Assembly: GCA_036824245.1 (NCBI GenBank)
Contig: DAITAO010000006.1
Location: 11,651 to 75,650, forward strand
Direction: 5' to 3'
DNA from: JACVRM01 sp036824245
Lineage (GTDB): Bacteria > Actinomycetota > Thermoleophilia > Gaiellales > Gaiellaceae
DNA: 64,000 nucleotides
Made by a program: the position numbers and the translations under genes. Shown in pieces: positions 16,166-24,426 of the stretch (positions are counted from its first letter, which is position 1; every line of letters begins with the position of its first letter). The notes under the pieces were generated by a model, which saw only the letters and a program-made list of their open reading frames with translations, was not told the origin of the DNA and did no database searches.

Positions 16166-16753
16166 GTGCGCGTCTTCCTCGGCATCACGGGCGGCTCGGG
16201 CGCGCCCTATGCGGCGCGTCTCGTACACGCGCTGGCGGCGGCGGACTGCGAGATCGGCGTGAGCGCGTCGGACGCAGGCATCCAGGTGCTCGCCACCGAG
16301 CTGTACGGGGACGCCCGGCTGCCCCGCGACGAGACGCTGGCCCGCTTTATCGAGCCGGCCGAGGGAGCCGCGACCGTCTACGACCCGCATGACTACGGAG
16401 CGCCGTATGCCAGCGGCTCTGCGCGCGTGCACGGCTATGTGGTCTGTCCCTGCTCGATGGCGACTGCCGGGACGCTTGCCTCGGGCGGCGAGGCGAATCT
16501 GATCCACCGCGCGGCGAACGTGGCGCTCAAGGAGGATCGCCGGCTCGTGCTGGTCCCGCGCGAGACGCCGCTCTCGACGATCCACCTGGAGAATCTGCTG
16601 CGGGTGCGCCGCGCAGGCGCCGTGATTCTGTTTGCGGCACCGGGCTTCTACCACGGCGCCGAGTCCGTGGATCAGCTCGTCGACTTCATCGTGGCGCGCT
16701 GCCTCGACCAGCTAGGTATCGAGCAGGCCCTCGTACGGGAGTGGGGATCGTGA
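16166..16753 (+). CDS. ubiX: UbiX-family flavin prenyltransferase
   Basis: 195 residues. Joins dimethylallyl phosphate to FMN to make the prenylated FMN required by UbiD. The phosphate-binding GITGGSGAPYA opens the protein, and CPCSMATAGTLA and the RETPLSTIHLEN motif are intact. GTG at 16166 is the only start giving this N-terminus. It overlaps the next gene through GTGA at 16750. Its cofactor partner is the UbiD encoded at 11964, on the other side of the bc-complex genes. Confidence 0.95.
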   Translation: MRVFLGITGGSGAPYAARLVHALAAADCEIGVSASDAGIQVLATELYGDARLPRDETLARFIEPAEGAATVYDPHDYGAPYASGSARVHGYVVCPCSMATAGTLASGGEANLIHRAANVALKEDRRLVLVPRETPLSTIHLENLLRVRRAGAVILFAAPGFYHGAESVDQLVDFIVARCLDQLGIEQALVREWGS

Positions 16754-17460
16754 GCTCCGCCACCGGCTCCGAGCCCGGGACGATCGCGACTGGCACACTC
16801 GCGCCCGCGGACGTCCGGTCGATGTTCGACCGCATCGCGCCGGTCTACGACGTGATGAACCGGCTGATGACCGCCGGCCTCGACCGCCGCTGGCGGCGGG
16901 AGACCGCGTGGGCGGTGGTTCGACCGGGCGACCAGGTGCTCGACGCGTGCTGTGGCACGGGCGATCTCGCTCTCGCCGACGCGGCTGTAGGCGGCGACGT
17001 GACCGGGCTCGATTTCTCGGCGCGCATGCTCGCACGTGCCGGGCGGAAGTCTGCCGCCATCGAGTGGATGCAGGGCGATGCGCTCGACCTGCCGTTCGGC
17101 GACGGCACGTTCGACGCCGCGACAGTCGGCTTCGGCGTCCGCAACCTGGCCGACCTGGAAGACGGTCTGCGCGAGCTGCACCGCGTCCTTCGCACGGGCG
17201 GGCGCCTGGGCGTGCTCGAGATCACACAGCCGCAGGGAAGGCTGAGGCCCTTCTTCCGGCTCTGGTTCGACCGTGTCGTGCCGGCCGCCGGCCGTGTCCT
17301 CCCCGGCGGACAGGCGTACTCGTACCTGCCCGCCAGCGTCCGGCGCTTTCCAGGGCCCGACGACCTCGCAGAGGTGATTGCGAGCGCCGGGTTCGCCCAC
17401 GTTCGCTACCGGCTGTTCGCCGGCGGCATCGTGGCGCTGCACACCGCGGTGGCCGCATGA
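16750..17460 (+). CDS. menG: Demethylmenaquinone methyltransferase (MenG/UbiE family)
   Basis: 236 residues of the class I SAM-dependent methyltransferase fold. Motifs are FDRIAPVYDVMNRLMTAGLD, LDACCGTGDLALA (SAM site) and GVRNLADLEDGL, followed by LEITQP, all typical of UbiE/MenG. It adds the C-methyl group in the last step of menaquinone synthesis. GTG 16750 overlaps the ubiX stop as GTGA; GTG 16741 would add three residues. It ends in an ATGA overlap with the polyprenyl diphosphate synthase gene. A ubiquinone role is unlikely given the mqn genes beside it. Confidence 0.94.
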   Translation: MSSATGSEPGTIATGTLAPADVRSMFDRIAPVYDVMNRLMTAGLDRRWRRETAWAVVRPGDQVLDACCGTGDLALADAAVGGDVTGLDFSARMLARAGRKSAAIEWMQGDALDLPFGDGTFDAATVGFGVRNLADLEDGLRELHRVLRTGGRLGVLEITQPQGRLRPFFRLWFDRVVPAAGRVLPGGQAYSYLPASVRRFPGPDDLAEVIASAGFAHVRYRLFAGGIVALHTAVAA

Positions 17461-18368
17461 CAGCGGTGGCCGAGATCCTTGCTGCACCCGGGCTGCGCGA
17501 GTACCTGGACGAGCTCGAGGAGCGGCTGGAGCAGGCGGTCGATCGAGACGGAGGCGTCGTCTCCGAGGTCGGCGCCGAGGCCCTGGCGGCCGGCGGCAAG
17601 CGCCTGCGCCCCCTGCTCGTCTTTCTGACCGCTCCCCGCGGCGGGGAGCCGAACGTCGCCGCCGGGGTTGCCGTGGAGCTCGTGCACATGGCGAGCCTCG
17701 TCCACGACGATCTCATCGACGGCGCGGAGTTCCGTCGTGGCCGCGCGGCCGCCTGGTGGCGGTACGGGCCGGCCGCCGCACTCGCCTCGGGCGACTACCT
17801 GTTCGCACGCGCATTTGCCGAGCTGGCGGGCACGGGAGACGAGCACGCGGTCGCGGTGCTCGCCGACGCCTGTCTCTGCCTCGCGCGTGGCGAAGCCATG
17901 CAGCGCACCCAGGCCCGCGACCCGAAAACCCGCGTCGAGGAGTACCTCGAGCGCTGCTCGCTGAAGACCGGGAAGCTGTTCGAGGCGGCGTGCGCGCTCG
18001 GCGGCGGCGGACGCCGTCTGGCCCGCTTCGGGCTCGCCCTCGGAGTCGCCTTCCAGATCGCCGACGACATCCTGGACTGCACCGGCGACGCCCTCGAGAC
18101 AGGCAAGGTGGGCGGCACCGACTTGCGAGAAGGCACTCCCACGCTCCCGCTCCTGCTCGCCGCGCGCCGTGACGACGTCGTTCGGCAGGCGCTGATAGGC
18201 GGCCCGCTGGACGGCGCACTCGTCCGCGTGGCGGAGACCGGAGCGCTCGAACGCTCCCGCCGCCTGGCCGACCGTTTCGCGCAGCGTGCCCGGCGCGAGC
18301 TGGACGGCGGCGCGCACCGCGACGAGCTCGAGGCGCTGACCCACGCGGTCGTGAACAGGAGCCGCTGA
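17457..18368 (+). CDS. All-trans polyprenyl diphosphate synthase
   Basis: 303 residues. Both Asp-rich motifs are present: VHDDLID, and QIADDILD as the second motif. GGKRLRP near the N-terminus and KTGKLFEAA complete the IspB/HepT-type pattern. It makes the isoprenoid tail for menaquinone by successive isopentenyl diphosphate additions; chain length cannot be read from the sequence. ATG 17457 overlaps the menG stop (ATGA), and its own stop overlaps the mqnE start (TGATG). Longer readings of the frame upstream only run through menG. Confidence 0.93.
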   Translation: MTAVAEILAAPGLREYLDELEERLEQAVDRDGGVVSEVGAEALAAGGKRLRPLLVFLTAPRGGEPNVAAGVAVELVHMASLVHDDLIDGAEFRRGRAAAWWRYGPAAALASGDYLFARAFAELAGTGDEHAVAVLADACLCLARGEAMQRTQARDPKTRVEEYLERCSLKTGKLFEAACALGGGGRRLARFGLALGVAFQIADDILDCTGDALETGKVGGTDLREGTPTLPLLLAARRDDVVRQALIGGPLDGALVRVAETGALERSRRLADRFAQRARRELDGGAHRDELEALTHAVVNRSR

Positions 18369-19474
18369 TGGTGGTGCTCGACAGGAGCGCGCTGCTCGAC
18401 CCAGTCCGAGAGAAGGTGGAGGCGGGCGAGCGGCTCGACTTCGACGACGGCCTGGCGCTCCTCGAGTCTGACGACCTGCTCGGCGTCGGGGAGCTCGCCG
18501 ACCTGGCGCGCCGCATGCGCGGCGGCGGTGACGAGGTCTACTTCGTACAGAACCTGTACCTGAACCAGACGAACGTGTGCCGCGTGAAGTGCAAGTTCTG
18601 CGCGTTCGCCGTCACGCGCAGGCAAGAGGATGCGTACACGCACACGCCGGAGGAGCTGGTGGAGGACGCGCTGCGCCAGCGGGAGCTGACCGGCTTCACC
18701 GAGATCCACATGGTGGGCGGCGAGAGCCCGCACGTCACGTTCGACTACTACGTCGAGATCGTCCGGCAGCTGCACGAAGCGCTTCCCGACGTGCATCTCA
18801 AGCTCTTCACGGCCAGCGAGATCCACCACATGACGACGCTGTCAGGTTTGACACACGAGGAGGTGCTGCGCACGCTGCGCGACGCGGGGCTCGGCTCGCT
18901 GCCGGGCGGCGGCGCGGAGGTGTTCGCCGAGCGTGTGCGCCGGCTCGTCGCTCCCGGGAAGGAGTCGCCCGAGCTCTGGCTCGAGACACACCGCACCGCG
19001 CATGCGCTCGGCATTCCCACGCACTGCACGATCCTTTACGGGCATGTCGAGACCTATGAGGAACGTGTCGAGCACCTGCTGCGGCTGCGCGACCTGCAGG
19101 ACGAGACGGGGGGCTTCCTCGCCTTCATCCCGCTGGCGTTCCACCCGGAGAACACCGTGTTCGAGCGGCGCGGGTGGACGCACACCTTCGGGTCGGAGGA
19201 TCTGAAGATGATCGCCGTCTCGAGGCTGGTGCTGGACAACGTCCCGCACGTGAAGGCCTACTGGATCATGATGGGCCTGCCGCTCGCCCAGGTCGCGCTC
19301 CACGTCGGCGCCGACGACGTGCAGGGTACGGTCGTGCGCGAGGAGATCTTCCATGCTGCTGGCGCGCGCACCGAGACCGAGCAGAAGGTCGAGGAGCTCG
19401 TCCGCGTCGTACGTGCGGCAGGGCGCGTGCCGGTGCAGCGCGACACGCTCTACAACGAGCTCAGGCGGTGGTAG
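18368..19474 (+). CDS. mqnE: Aminofutalosine synthase (radical SAM)
   Basis: 368 residues. The radical-SAM CX3CX2C site is CRVKCKFC (Cys71, Cys75, Cys78). MVGGESP, SLPGGGAEVF, GFLAFIPLAFHPENT and VKAYWIMMGLPLAQVAL distinguish MqnE from the related MqnC. It couples 3-enolpyruvylbenzoate (made by MqnA) to SAM to form aminofutalosine, the second step of the futalosine route to menaquinone. It is translationally coupled to the polyprenyl synthase gene. mqnB and mqnD are not in the window. Confidence 0.93.
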   Translation: MVVLDRSALLDPVREKVEAGERLDFDDGLALLESDDLLGVGELADLARRMRGGGDEVYFVQNLYLNQTNVCRVKCKFCAFAVTRRQEDAYTHTPEELVEDALRQRELTGFTEIHMVGGESPHVTFDYYVEIVRQLHEALPDVHLKLFTASEIHHMTTLSGLTHEEVLRTLRDAGLGSLPGGGAEVFAERVRRLVAPGKESPELWLETHRTAHALGIPTHCTILYGHVETYEERVEHLLRLRDLQDETGGFLAFIPLAFHPENTVFERRGWTHTFGSEDLKMIAVSRLVLDNVPHVKAYWIMMGLPLAQVALHVGADDVQGTVVREEIFHAAGARTETEQKVEELVRVVRAAGRVPVQRDTLYNELRRW

Positions 19475-19543
19475 GCCGGCCGATGTTGCAGATCCGGCAC
19501 AGACGGTCACACACCCGTGCGCTTCCCGGCGCTAGGCTCGCGC

Positions 19544-19602
19544 CGAGTAGGGGGGCGGGACGGGACCCGCAGTTACACGCGCACGCGTGTGACTCCTACT
19601 CG
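19544..19602. repeat. Nested inverted repeat upstream of the VOC-mqnA-mqnC operon
   Basis: An outer 8-bp stem, CGAGTAGG (19544-19551) with CCTACTCG (19595-19602), encloses an inner near-perfect 10-bp stem, GTTACACGCG with CGCGTGTGAC, around a 2-base loop. It ends 8 nt before the ATG at 19611, so it could act as an operator or as a leader structure that affects translation. No -10 box is evident inside it. Confidence 0.5.
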
Positions 19603-19610
19603 TCTGCGCC

Positions 19611-20015
19611 ATGAGCCGTCTCGACCAGACCATCCCCGCCATGCCGGTTCGAGATGCTGCGGCCGCGGTTGACTTCTACCGCGACCGGCTCGGCTTCGAG
19701 GTACTGCACCACGACGGCGGCTTTGCCGTCCTGGGCCGCGACGAGGCCGTCGTGCACCTCTGGGAGGCGAGCGACGAGAGCTGGCGGGAGCGGGGCTCAC
19801 TCGAGCGGCCCGTGCGCTCCGGCGCCGAGTCGTTCATCGCGGGGACGGCGAGCTTCCGCGTCCGGGTTCAGGGCGTGAACGAGCTTCGGCGTGCCGACGT
19901 ACTCCATCGCGTGTCGAAGGACGGCGTCTCCGACACCGACTTCGGGACGCGAGAGTTCGCGACGGTCGACCTCGACGGCAATCTGGTCTCCTTCTTCCAG
20001 TGGGTATCCGAGTGA
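19611..20015 (+). CDS. VOC-family (glyoxalase/bleomycin-resistance-like) protein
   Basis: 134 residues with the paired beta-alpha-beta-beta-beta layout of the VOC superfamily: PAMPVRDAAAAVDFYRDRLGF, FAVLGRDEAVVHLWEA, and a C-terminal FATVDLDGNLVSFFQW. The conserved GNxxxF end carries the usual acidic/aromatic pattern, closest to bleomycin-resistance-type binding proteins. Function is unknown. Its stop overlaps the mqnA start (GTGA), so it is co-translated with menaquinone genes; either a housekeeping link or simple hitch-hiking is possible. Confidence 0.85.
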   Translation: MSRLDQTIPAMPVRDAAAAVDFYRDRLGFEVLHHDGGFAVLGRDEAVVHLWEASDESWRERGSLERPVRSGAESFIAGTASFRVRVQGVNELRRADVLHRVSKDGVSDTDFGTREFATVDLDGNLVSFFQWVSE

Positions 20016-20773
20016 TTCGCCTTGGTCGCATCTCGTACCTCAACATGGCGCCGGTCTTCTACGGGCTGGAGGCGGACGTCGAGCAGGTTTCCGGCGTGCC
20101 GACCGAGCTCAACCGGCTACTCCTCGACGGCCAGATCGATCTGGCGCCGATCTCGTCCATCGCGTGGGCCCGCAATGCGGCCGGCCTGGTACTCCTGCGG
20201 CGGCTCTGCGTGTCATCCGAGGGCGCGGTCGGCTCCATCCAGCTCGTCACGCCGAACCCGCTCGCCGAGGTGCGCACGCTGGCCGTGACGCCGGAAAGTG
20301 CCACATCCGTGGTGCTGACGCGCATCCTGCTTCCGCGTGCCGAGCACGTGCCGCTCGGCGAGGAAGCCGACGCCCGGCTGCTGATCGGTGACGCGGCGCT
20401 GCGCAGCGCGTTCGAGGATCCGACGCCGCATTACGACCTGGGGCGGTTGTGGCTGGAACGCACCGGGCTGCCGATGGTCTTCGCGGTCTGGGCCTGCGCT
20501 GATCCGCCGCCGGCCGCGCTGGCGACGCTCGAGGACGCGCTCGTCGACTCGGTCAAGCGCGCGCGGCGCGATCCCGAGCGGCTGGCGCGAGAGGCGAGTG
20601 CCGAGTACGGCTACCCCGCCGGCTGGATCGCACGCTACTTCGAGCAGCTGCGCTACAGCTTTGGGCGGCGCGAGCGCATGGGCTTGCAGCGCTTCCTGGA
20701 GCTTGCGCGTGACGCCGGCGAGCTCGACGAGCTGCCCGAGCTCCGCTTCGCCGGCCACGAGGTGACCGCATGA
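20012..20773 (+). CDS. mqnA: Chorismate dehydratase
   Basis: 253 residues of the MqnA/periplasmic-binding-like fold: LGRISYLNMAPVFYGLE at the N-terminus, DLAPISSIAWARN, and AVWACADPP. It removes water from chorismate to give 3-enolpyruvylbenzoate, the entry step of the futalosine menaquinone pathway. GTG 20012 overlaps the VOC stop as GTGA and places the start directly before the family motif; GTG 20000 would add four residues. It overlaps mqnC by ATGA at 20770. Confidence 0.93.
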   Translation: MIRLGRISYLNMAPVFYGLEADVEQVSGVPTELNRLLLDGQIDLAPISSIAWARNAAGLVLLRRLCVSSEGAVGSIQLVTPNPLAEVRTLAVTPESATSVVLTRILLPRAEHVPLGEEADARLLIGDAALRSAFEDPTPHYDLGRLWLERTGLPMVFAVWACADPPPAALATLEDALVDSVKRARRDPERLAREASAEYGYPAGWIARYFEQLRYSFGRRERMGLQRFLELARDAGELDELPELRFAGHEVTA

Positions 20774-21903
20774 CCGTCACGGACACGTCCCGGGGACAGT
20801 CCCTCGGACCTGCCGGGAACGGCCGTGTCCGGTTGATCCTCGACAAGGCGCGCGCCGGAGAGCGCATCGACGACTCGGAGGCGCTCGCACTGCTTCAGTC
20901 ACGCGATCTCGTCGCGGTCGGCCGGGTTGCCGAGCAGCTGCGCGGGCGACACACCGACCCGGCCAAGATCACATTCATCATCGACCGCAACGTCAACTAC
21001 ACCAACGTCTGTTACACCGACTGCGACTTCTGCGCCTTCTACCGGCGGCCCGGCGACCGCCGGGAGGCCTACCTGCTGCCCAAGCCGGTCATCTTCAAAA
21101 AGATCGAGGAGACGCTCGCCATCGGCGGCACCGGCGTGCTCATGCAGGGTGGCCATCACCCCGATCTCGGCATCGACTACTACGAGGATCTCTTCGGCTC
21201 CATCAAGGCGCGCTACCGGTGTCACCTGCACGCGCTCTCGCCGCCCGAGGTCGAGCACATCGCGCGACGCTCTCGGCTCACTATTCCGCAGACTCTCACG
21301 CGCCTCCGCGACGCCGGCCTCGACTCGCTCCCGGGCGGCGGGGCCGAGATCCTGGTCGACCGCGTGCGGCAGATCGTCGCCCCGAAGAAGACCACAACCG
21401 CAGCGTGGCTGAACGTGATGCGCCACGCGCAGCGCCTCGGCATGTCGACGACCGCGACGATGATGTACGGCCATGTGGAGACCGTCGACGAGCGGGTCGA
21501 GCACATGCGCCGCATCCGCGAGCTCCAGGACGAGACGCACGGCTTCCGATCCTTTACCTCGTGGACGTTCCAGTCCCACGGCAACCGCCTGGCCGCCCGC
21601 GTCCCCCGCGAGACGATGCCGACCTCGTTCGACTACCTCCTGACCCAGGCGGTCAGCCGCATCTACCTGGACAACATCGACCACATCCAGTCCTCGTGGG
21701 TCACGCAGGGGATGAAGATCGGCCAGGTAGCGCTCCGGTTCGGCGCCGACGACCTGGGCTCGGTGATGATCGAGGAGAACGTCGTCTCGGCAGCCGGGAC
21801 CACACACCGCTCCACGACTGAGGAGTTCGTGCGAGCCATCCGGGCACTCGGCAAGACGCCCGTCCAGCGCGACACGCTCTACCGCGAAGTCAAAGTCTGG
21901 TAG
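20770..21903 (+). CDS. mqnC: Cyclic dehypoxanthinyl futalosine synthase (radical SAM)
   Basis: 377 residues. The radical-SAM site is CYTDCDFC (Cys81, Cys85, Cys88). GGTGVLMQGGHHPDLGIDYYED, SLPGGGAEILVDRVR and the ATMMYGHVET segment identify MqnC, which cyclises dehypoxanthine futalosine. Residues 3-20 (TDTSRGQSLGPAGNGRVR) are not typical of the family and are encoded by a palindromic element at 20781-20830 of the dispersed GGGACAGTCCC type, so the N-terminus appears extended by an inserted repeat. ATG 20770 overlaps the mqnA stop. Another copy of the repeat follows its stop. Confidence 0.92.
   Translation: MTVTDTSRGQSLGPAGNGRVRLILDKARAGERIDDSEALALLQSRDLVAVGRVAEQLRGRHTDPAKITFIIDRNVNYTNVCYTDCDFCAFYRRPGDRREAYLLPKPVIFKKIEETLAIGGTGVLMQGGHHPDLGIDYYEDLFGSIKARYRCHLHALSPPEVEHIARRSRLTIPQTLTRLRDAGLDSLPGGGAEILVDRVRQIVAPKKTTTAAWLNVMRHAQRLGMSTTATMMYGHVETVDERVEHMRRIRELQDETHGFRSFTSWTFQSHGNRLAARVPRETMPTSFDYLLTQAVSRIYLDNIDHIQSSWVTQGMKIGQVALRFGADDLGSVMIEENVVSAAGTTHRSTTEEFVRAIRALGKTPVQRDTLYREVKVW
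20781..20830. repeat. GGGACAGTCCC-type palindromic element inside mqnC
   Basis: Outer arms GGACACG (20781-20787) and CGTGTCC (20824-20830) flank a GGGGACAGTCCC core. It lies wholly inside the first 21 codons of mqnC. Confidence 0.7.
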
Positions 21904-21915
21904 AGACACGTCGCA

Positions 21916-21942
21916 GGGACTGTCCCCGCAGGGGACTGTCCC
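21916..21942. repeat. Tandem pair of GGGACTGTCCC palindromes after mqnC
   Basis: GGGACTGTCCCC at 21916-21927 and GGGGACTGTCCC at 21931-21942, separated by GCA. A GACACGTC arm precedes at 21905. They lie in the 67-base gap between mqnC and the next gene and could also serve as a terminator-like hairpin, though no T-run follows. Confidence 0.7.
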
Positions 21943-21970
21943 GTCCGCGCCGCTAACCTGGCCGCGGGTC

Positions 21971-23692
21971 ATGCTGCGCACGCTGCTCGTCACGGCGCTC
22001 GCCGTCGCGCTTCTCACGGCGTCCGCGCACGCACAGCCGACCGTGCTCATGCCGGGCGTCACCTACGAGCGGCAGCTCTCGTTCAGCCGCTTCGGTCCCA
22101 AGGTGGTGCACGTCGTCACGGCACCGCGTCCCGGCGGCCTCTACTCGCTCAGGACCGTGCTCTCGAACGGCCTTATCCCCGGCAAGGAGACCGTGAGTGC
22201 CATCCAGCGCCGGCTCGCCCCTGCGGCGATGGCGGTCGGGATCAACGGGGATTTCGCGAACGCTGAAGGTACTCCGGCCGGCGTCTTGATCCAGGGCGGC
22301 GGCCTCGTCGTCGATCCGACCGGGAAGCGCGCGAGCATCGGCGTCGACACTGCCGGCACGCTGCGCGCCGAGCGCCTGACGCTGGCCGCGACCTGGCAGG
22401 GCCGCGGCCAGCGGCGCCCGCTGGTGGGCGTAAACAGGCGACCTGGCCCGAACGGCGTGTCGCTCTACACGGCCGCGTGGGGCGGCGTGACGCCGTCCGA
22501 GCCGGGCAGCGTCGCGGCCGTGTTCTCCGTGTTCCCGGCGCTGAGGCCCGGCGGCGACTACTCCGGCACGGTCACGCAGTTGCTCCAGGCAGGAAGCGCG
22601 CCCGTTCCACCCGGCGGCGCGGTGCTGGTGGGTCGCGGGACCCAGGCGCAGCGGATCGCCGAGGAAGCGCCGGCGGGTCAGCAAGTGACTCTGCGACTCG
22701 TCCCGAACACCGACTGGAGCGGCGTCACCGAGGGGCTGGCGGGCGGACCCGTGCTCGTGCGCGGCGGCAAAGCAGTCTTCAACGCGCGCGAGGAGTTCTC
22801 GCACCTCGCCCTTTCTGCACGAAGGGCGCGGGCTGCCGTCGGCCAGCGTGCCGACGGAACGATCCTCCTGGTCGCCGTGGACGGCGGCCTGCCCGGCTTC
22901 AGCGTCGGCATGACGAACTTCGAGCTCGCGCAGACGCTCGTCCGGCTCGGCGCTGTCACGGCGGCAGCGCTGGAGAGCGGTCCCGCAGCTGCCCTCGCCT
23001 TCGACGGCAAGTTGCTGAGCCGGCCGGCGGGTGCCGAGCGACCTGTCTCCGAAATGCTCGCCGTCCTCTACGAGGGCGTGCACGCGACACCGCCCGAGCC
23101 CATCGTGCTGTCGCCGAACGGGGACGCAGTGGACGAGCAGCAAACGCTGCGGTACCGCGTTGTGCGCCCGTCGAGCGTCGCCGTCACGCTCGTCGAGCCG
23201 CTCGGGACGGTGCGCACGATCGAGACCGTGGAGCGCGCACCCGGCTCGTACACACTGCCCTGGACGGGCCGCAAGCCCGACGGCACACTCGAACCGGAGG
23301 GCGCCTGGCGCTGGGTCGTCTCCGCCCGCGACGACCAGAGCCGGCAGTCGTCGGTCGAGCAGCCTTTCTGGGTCAACACGACGCTCGCGGGACTTCGCGC
23401 GGAGCCTGCCGTCGTGCCCGTCACACGCCGCGGCGGCGCGCTGCATGTCTCCTTTACCCTCGCACACGGAGCGACCTGGACGGCGACGATCGAGACGCCG
23501 CGTGGCACGGTGCTGCGCAGCTACACGAGCCGCACCGCGGCCCCGGGACCCGCCTCGTTCGCCTGGGACGGTCTTTACCGCAAGCGGGCGCGCGCCTACA
23601 GCGGGCGACACGTGGTGAGGGTCGAGGCCACCAACGAGTTCGGGACAGCCGAACTGGCGCAGAGCTTCTCGGTGCGCCGCGTCGGCCGCTAG
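21971..23692 (+). CDS. Secreted phosphodiester glycosidase (NAGPA domain) with FlgD-Ig-like tail
   Basis: 573 residues. A signal peptide (LLVTALAVALLTASAHA) is followed by a NAGPA/phosphodiester-glycosidase domain at about residues 60-370: AMAVGINGDFANAEGTPAG, GGPVLVRGG, and LVAVDGGLPGFSVGMTNFELA. The C-terminal 190 residues hold FlgD Ig-like modules (LSPNGDAVDEQQTLRYRV, WRWVVSARDDQ). The family removes GlcNAc from phosphodiester-linked sugars; in bacteria it is usually envelope-associated and poorly characterised. A TAACCT box lies 11 nt before the ATG. It begins a group of envelope/polysaccharide genes. Confidence 0.83.
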   Translation: MLRTLLVTALAVALLTASAHAQPTVLMPGVTYERQLSFSRFGPKVVHVVTAPRPGGLYSLRTVLSNGLIPGKETVSAIQRRLAPAAMAVGINGDFANAEGTPAGVLIQGGGLVVDPTGKRASIGVDTAGTLRAERLTLAATWQGRGQRRPLVGVNRRPGPNGVSLYTAAWGGVTPSEPGSVAAVFSVFPALRPGGDYSGTVTQLLQAGSAPVPPGGAVLVGRGTQAQRIAEEAPAGQQVTLRLVPNTDWSGVTEGLAGGPVLVRGGKAVFNAREEFSHLALSARRARAAVGQRADGTILLVAVDGGLPGFSVGMTNFELAQTLVRLGAVTAAALESGPAAALAFDGKLLSRPAGAERPVSEMLAVLYEGVHATPPEPIVLSPNGDAVDEQQTLRYRVVRPSSVAVTLVEPLGTVRTIETVERAPGSYTLPWTGRKPDGTLEPEGAWRWVVSARDDQSRQSSVEQPFWVNTTLAGLRAEPAVVPVTRRGGALHVSFTLAHGATWTATIETPRGTVLRSYTSRTAAPGPASFAWDGLYRKRARAYSGRHVVRVEATNEFGTAELAQSFSVRRVGR

Positions 23693-23695
23693 GCT
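23690..23695 (+). promoter_or_regulatory. Putative -10 box (TAGGCT) of the DedA gene
   Basis: TAGGCT begins with the stop codon of the preceding gene and ends 8 nt before the GTG at 23704; no Shine-Dalgarno is present. Confidence 0.4.
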
Positions 23696-23703
23696 CGCCG
23701 ACC

Positions 23704-24390
23704 GTGGCTCTCGCCTCTGCCCTCTCCGGCGTCACCGATGCGCTCACAGACCTGGTCGGCGATCACGCCTTCTACGCAGTGTTCGGCCTCATGTTCATCG
23801 ACGCCGTCCTGCCCGCCGCGAGCGAGCTGGTGATGGTGTACGGGGGCGCAGTCGCTGCCGGAGCCATCGCGGACCATAGCGTCGTGGTCTTCGGGGAACC
23901 GGTCGAGGACGGCCTGCCGGCCTACCTGGTCATCGCGCTCGCCGGAACGGTCGGCTATACCGCGGGGTCGGTGTTCGGCTGGGCGATCGGTCTCTACGGC
24001 GGACGCCCGCTCATCGAGAGCCACGGACGCTGGCTGCACCTCGGCCCCGAGCGGCTCGAGCGCGCCGAGCGCTGGTTCGCGCGCTTCGGCGACGCGGCTG
24101 TCTTCCTGGGCCGCATCACGCCCGTGGTGCGCTCGTTCGTCGCCATCCCGGCGGGCGTCTTCCGTCTGAAACTGGCGCCGTACACAGTCCTGACCTTGCT
24201 CGGCTCGGCGATCTGGTGCTTCGCCTTCGCCGGCATCGGCTGGGGACTCGGCGCCAACTGGGAACATTTCCACGATGCGTTCAAGTACCTCGACTACGCA
24301 ATCGCAGGACTGCTCGTCATCGCCGTCATCCTTCTTTTGCTGCGAGCCCGGGCCCGTGCGCGGCGGCGCGCCCTGGAGCGCTCCGCGTAG
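23704..24390 (+). CDS. DedA/SNARE-associated-type membrane protein
   Basis: 228 residues with the DedA fold: an N-terminal re-entrant helix region with FIDAVLPAASELVMVYGGAVAAG, GYTAGSVFGWAIGLYGGRPLIE, and the signature ARFGDAAVFLGRITPVVRSFVAIPAG followed by three membrane segments. DedA-family proteins act as polyprenyl-phosphate or phospholipid flippases/transporters in the cytoplasmic membrane. Here GRITPVVRSF keeps the two functional arginines. GTG 23704 is chosen because it directly follows the -10-like box and gives a normal-length N-terminus. Polysaccharide genes follow. Confidence 0.9.
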   Translation: MALASALSGVTDALTDLVGDHAFYAVFGLMFIDAVLPAASELVMVYGGAVAAGAIADHSVVVFGEPVEDGLPAYLVIALAGTVGYTAGSVFGWAIGLYGGRPLIESHGRWLHLGPERLERAERWFARFGDAAVFLGRITPVVRSFVAIPAGVFRLKLAPYTVLTLLGSAIWCFAFAGIGWGLGANWEHFHDAFKYLDYAIAGLLVIAVILLLLRARARARRRALERSA

Positions 24391-24412
24391 GGGTGCCGGG
24401 CGGCACCGGCGC

Positions 24413-24418
24413 TAGACT
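24413..24418 (+). promoter_or_regulatory. Putative -10 box (TAGACT) of the DegT gene
   Basis: TAGACT ends 8 nt before the GTG at 24427. It is identical to the boxes before ubiD, the cyclase-receiver fusion and the flavoprotein gene. Confidence 0.5.
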
Positions 24419-24426
24419 CGCTTTTC

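Noticed and set aside
21953..23611. A 552-codon minus-strand frame opposite the phosphodiester glycosidase gene.
   Set aside because: No recognisable domain and codon pattern of a shadow; the plus-strand frame has a signal peptide and family motifs.
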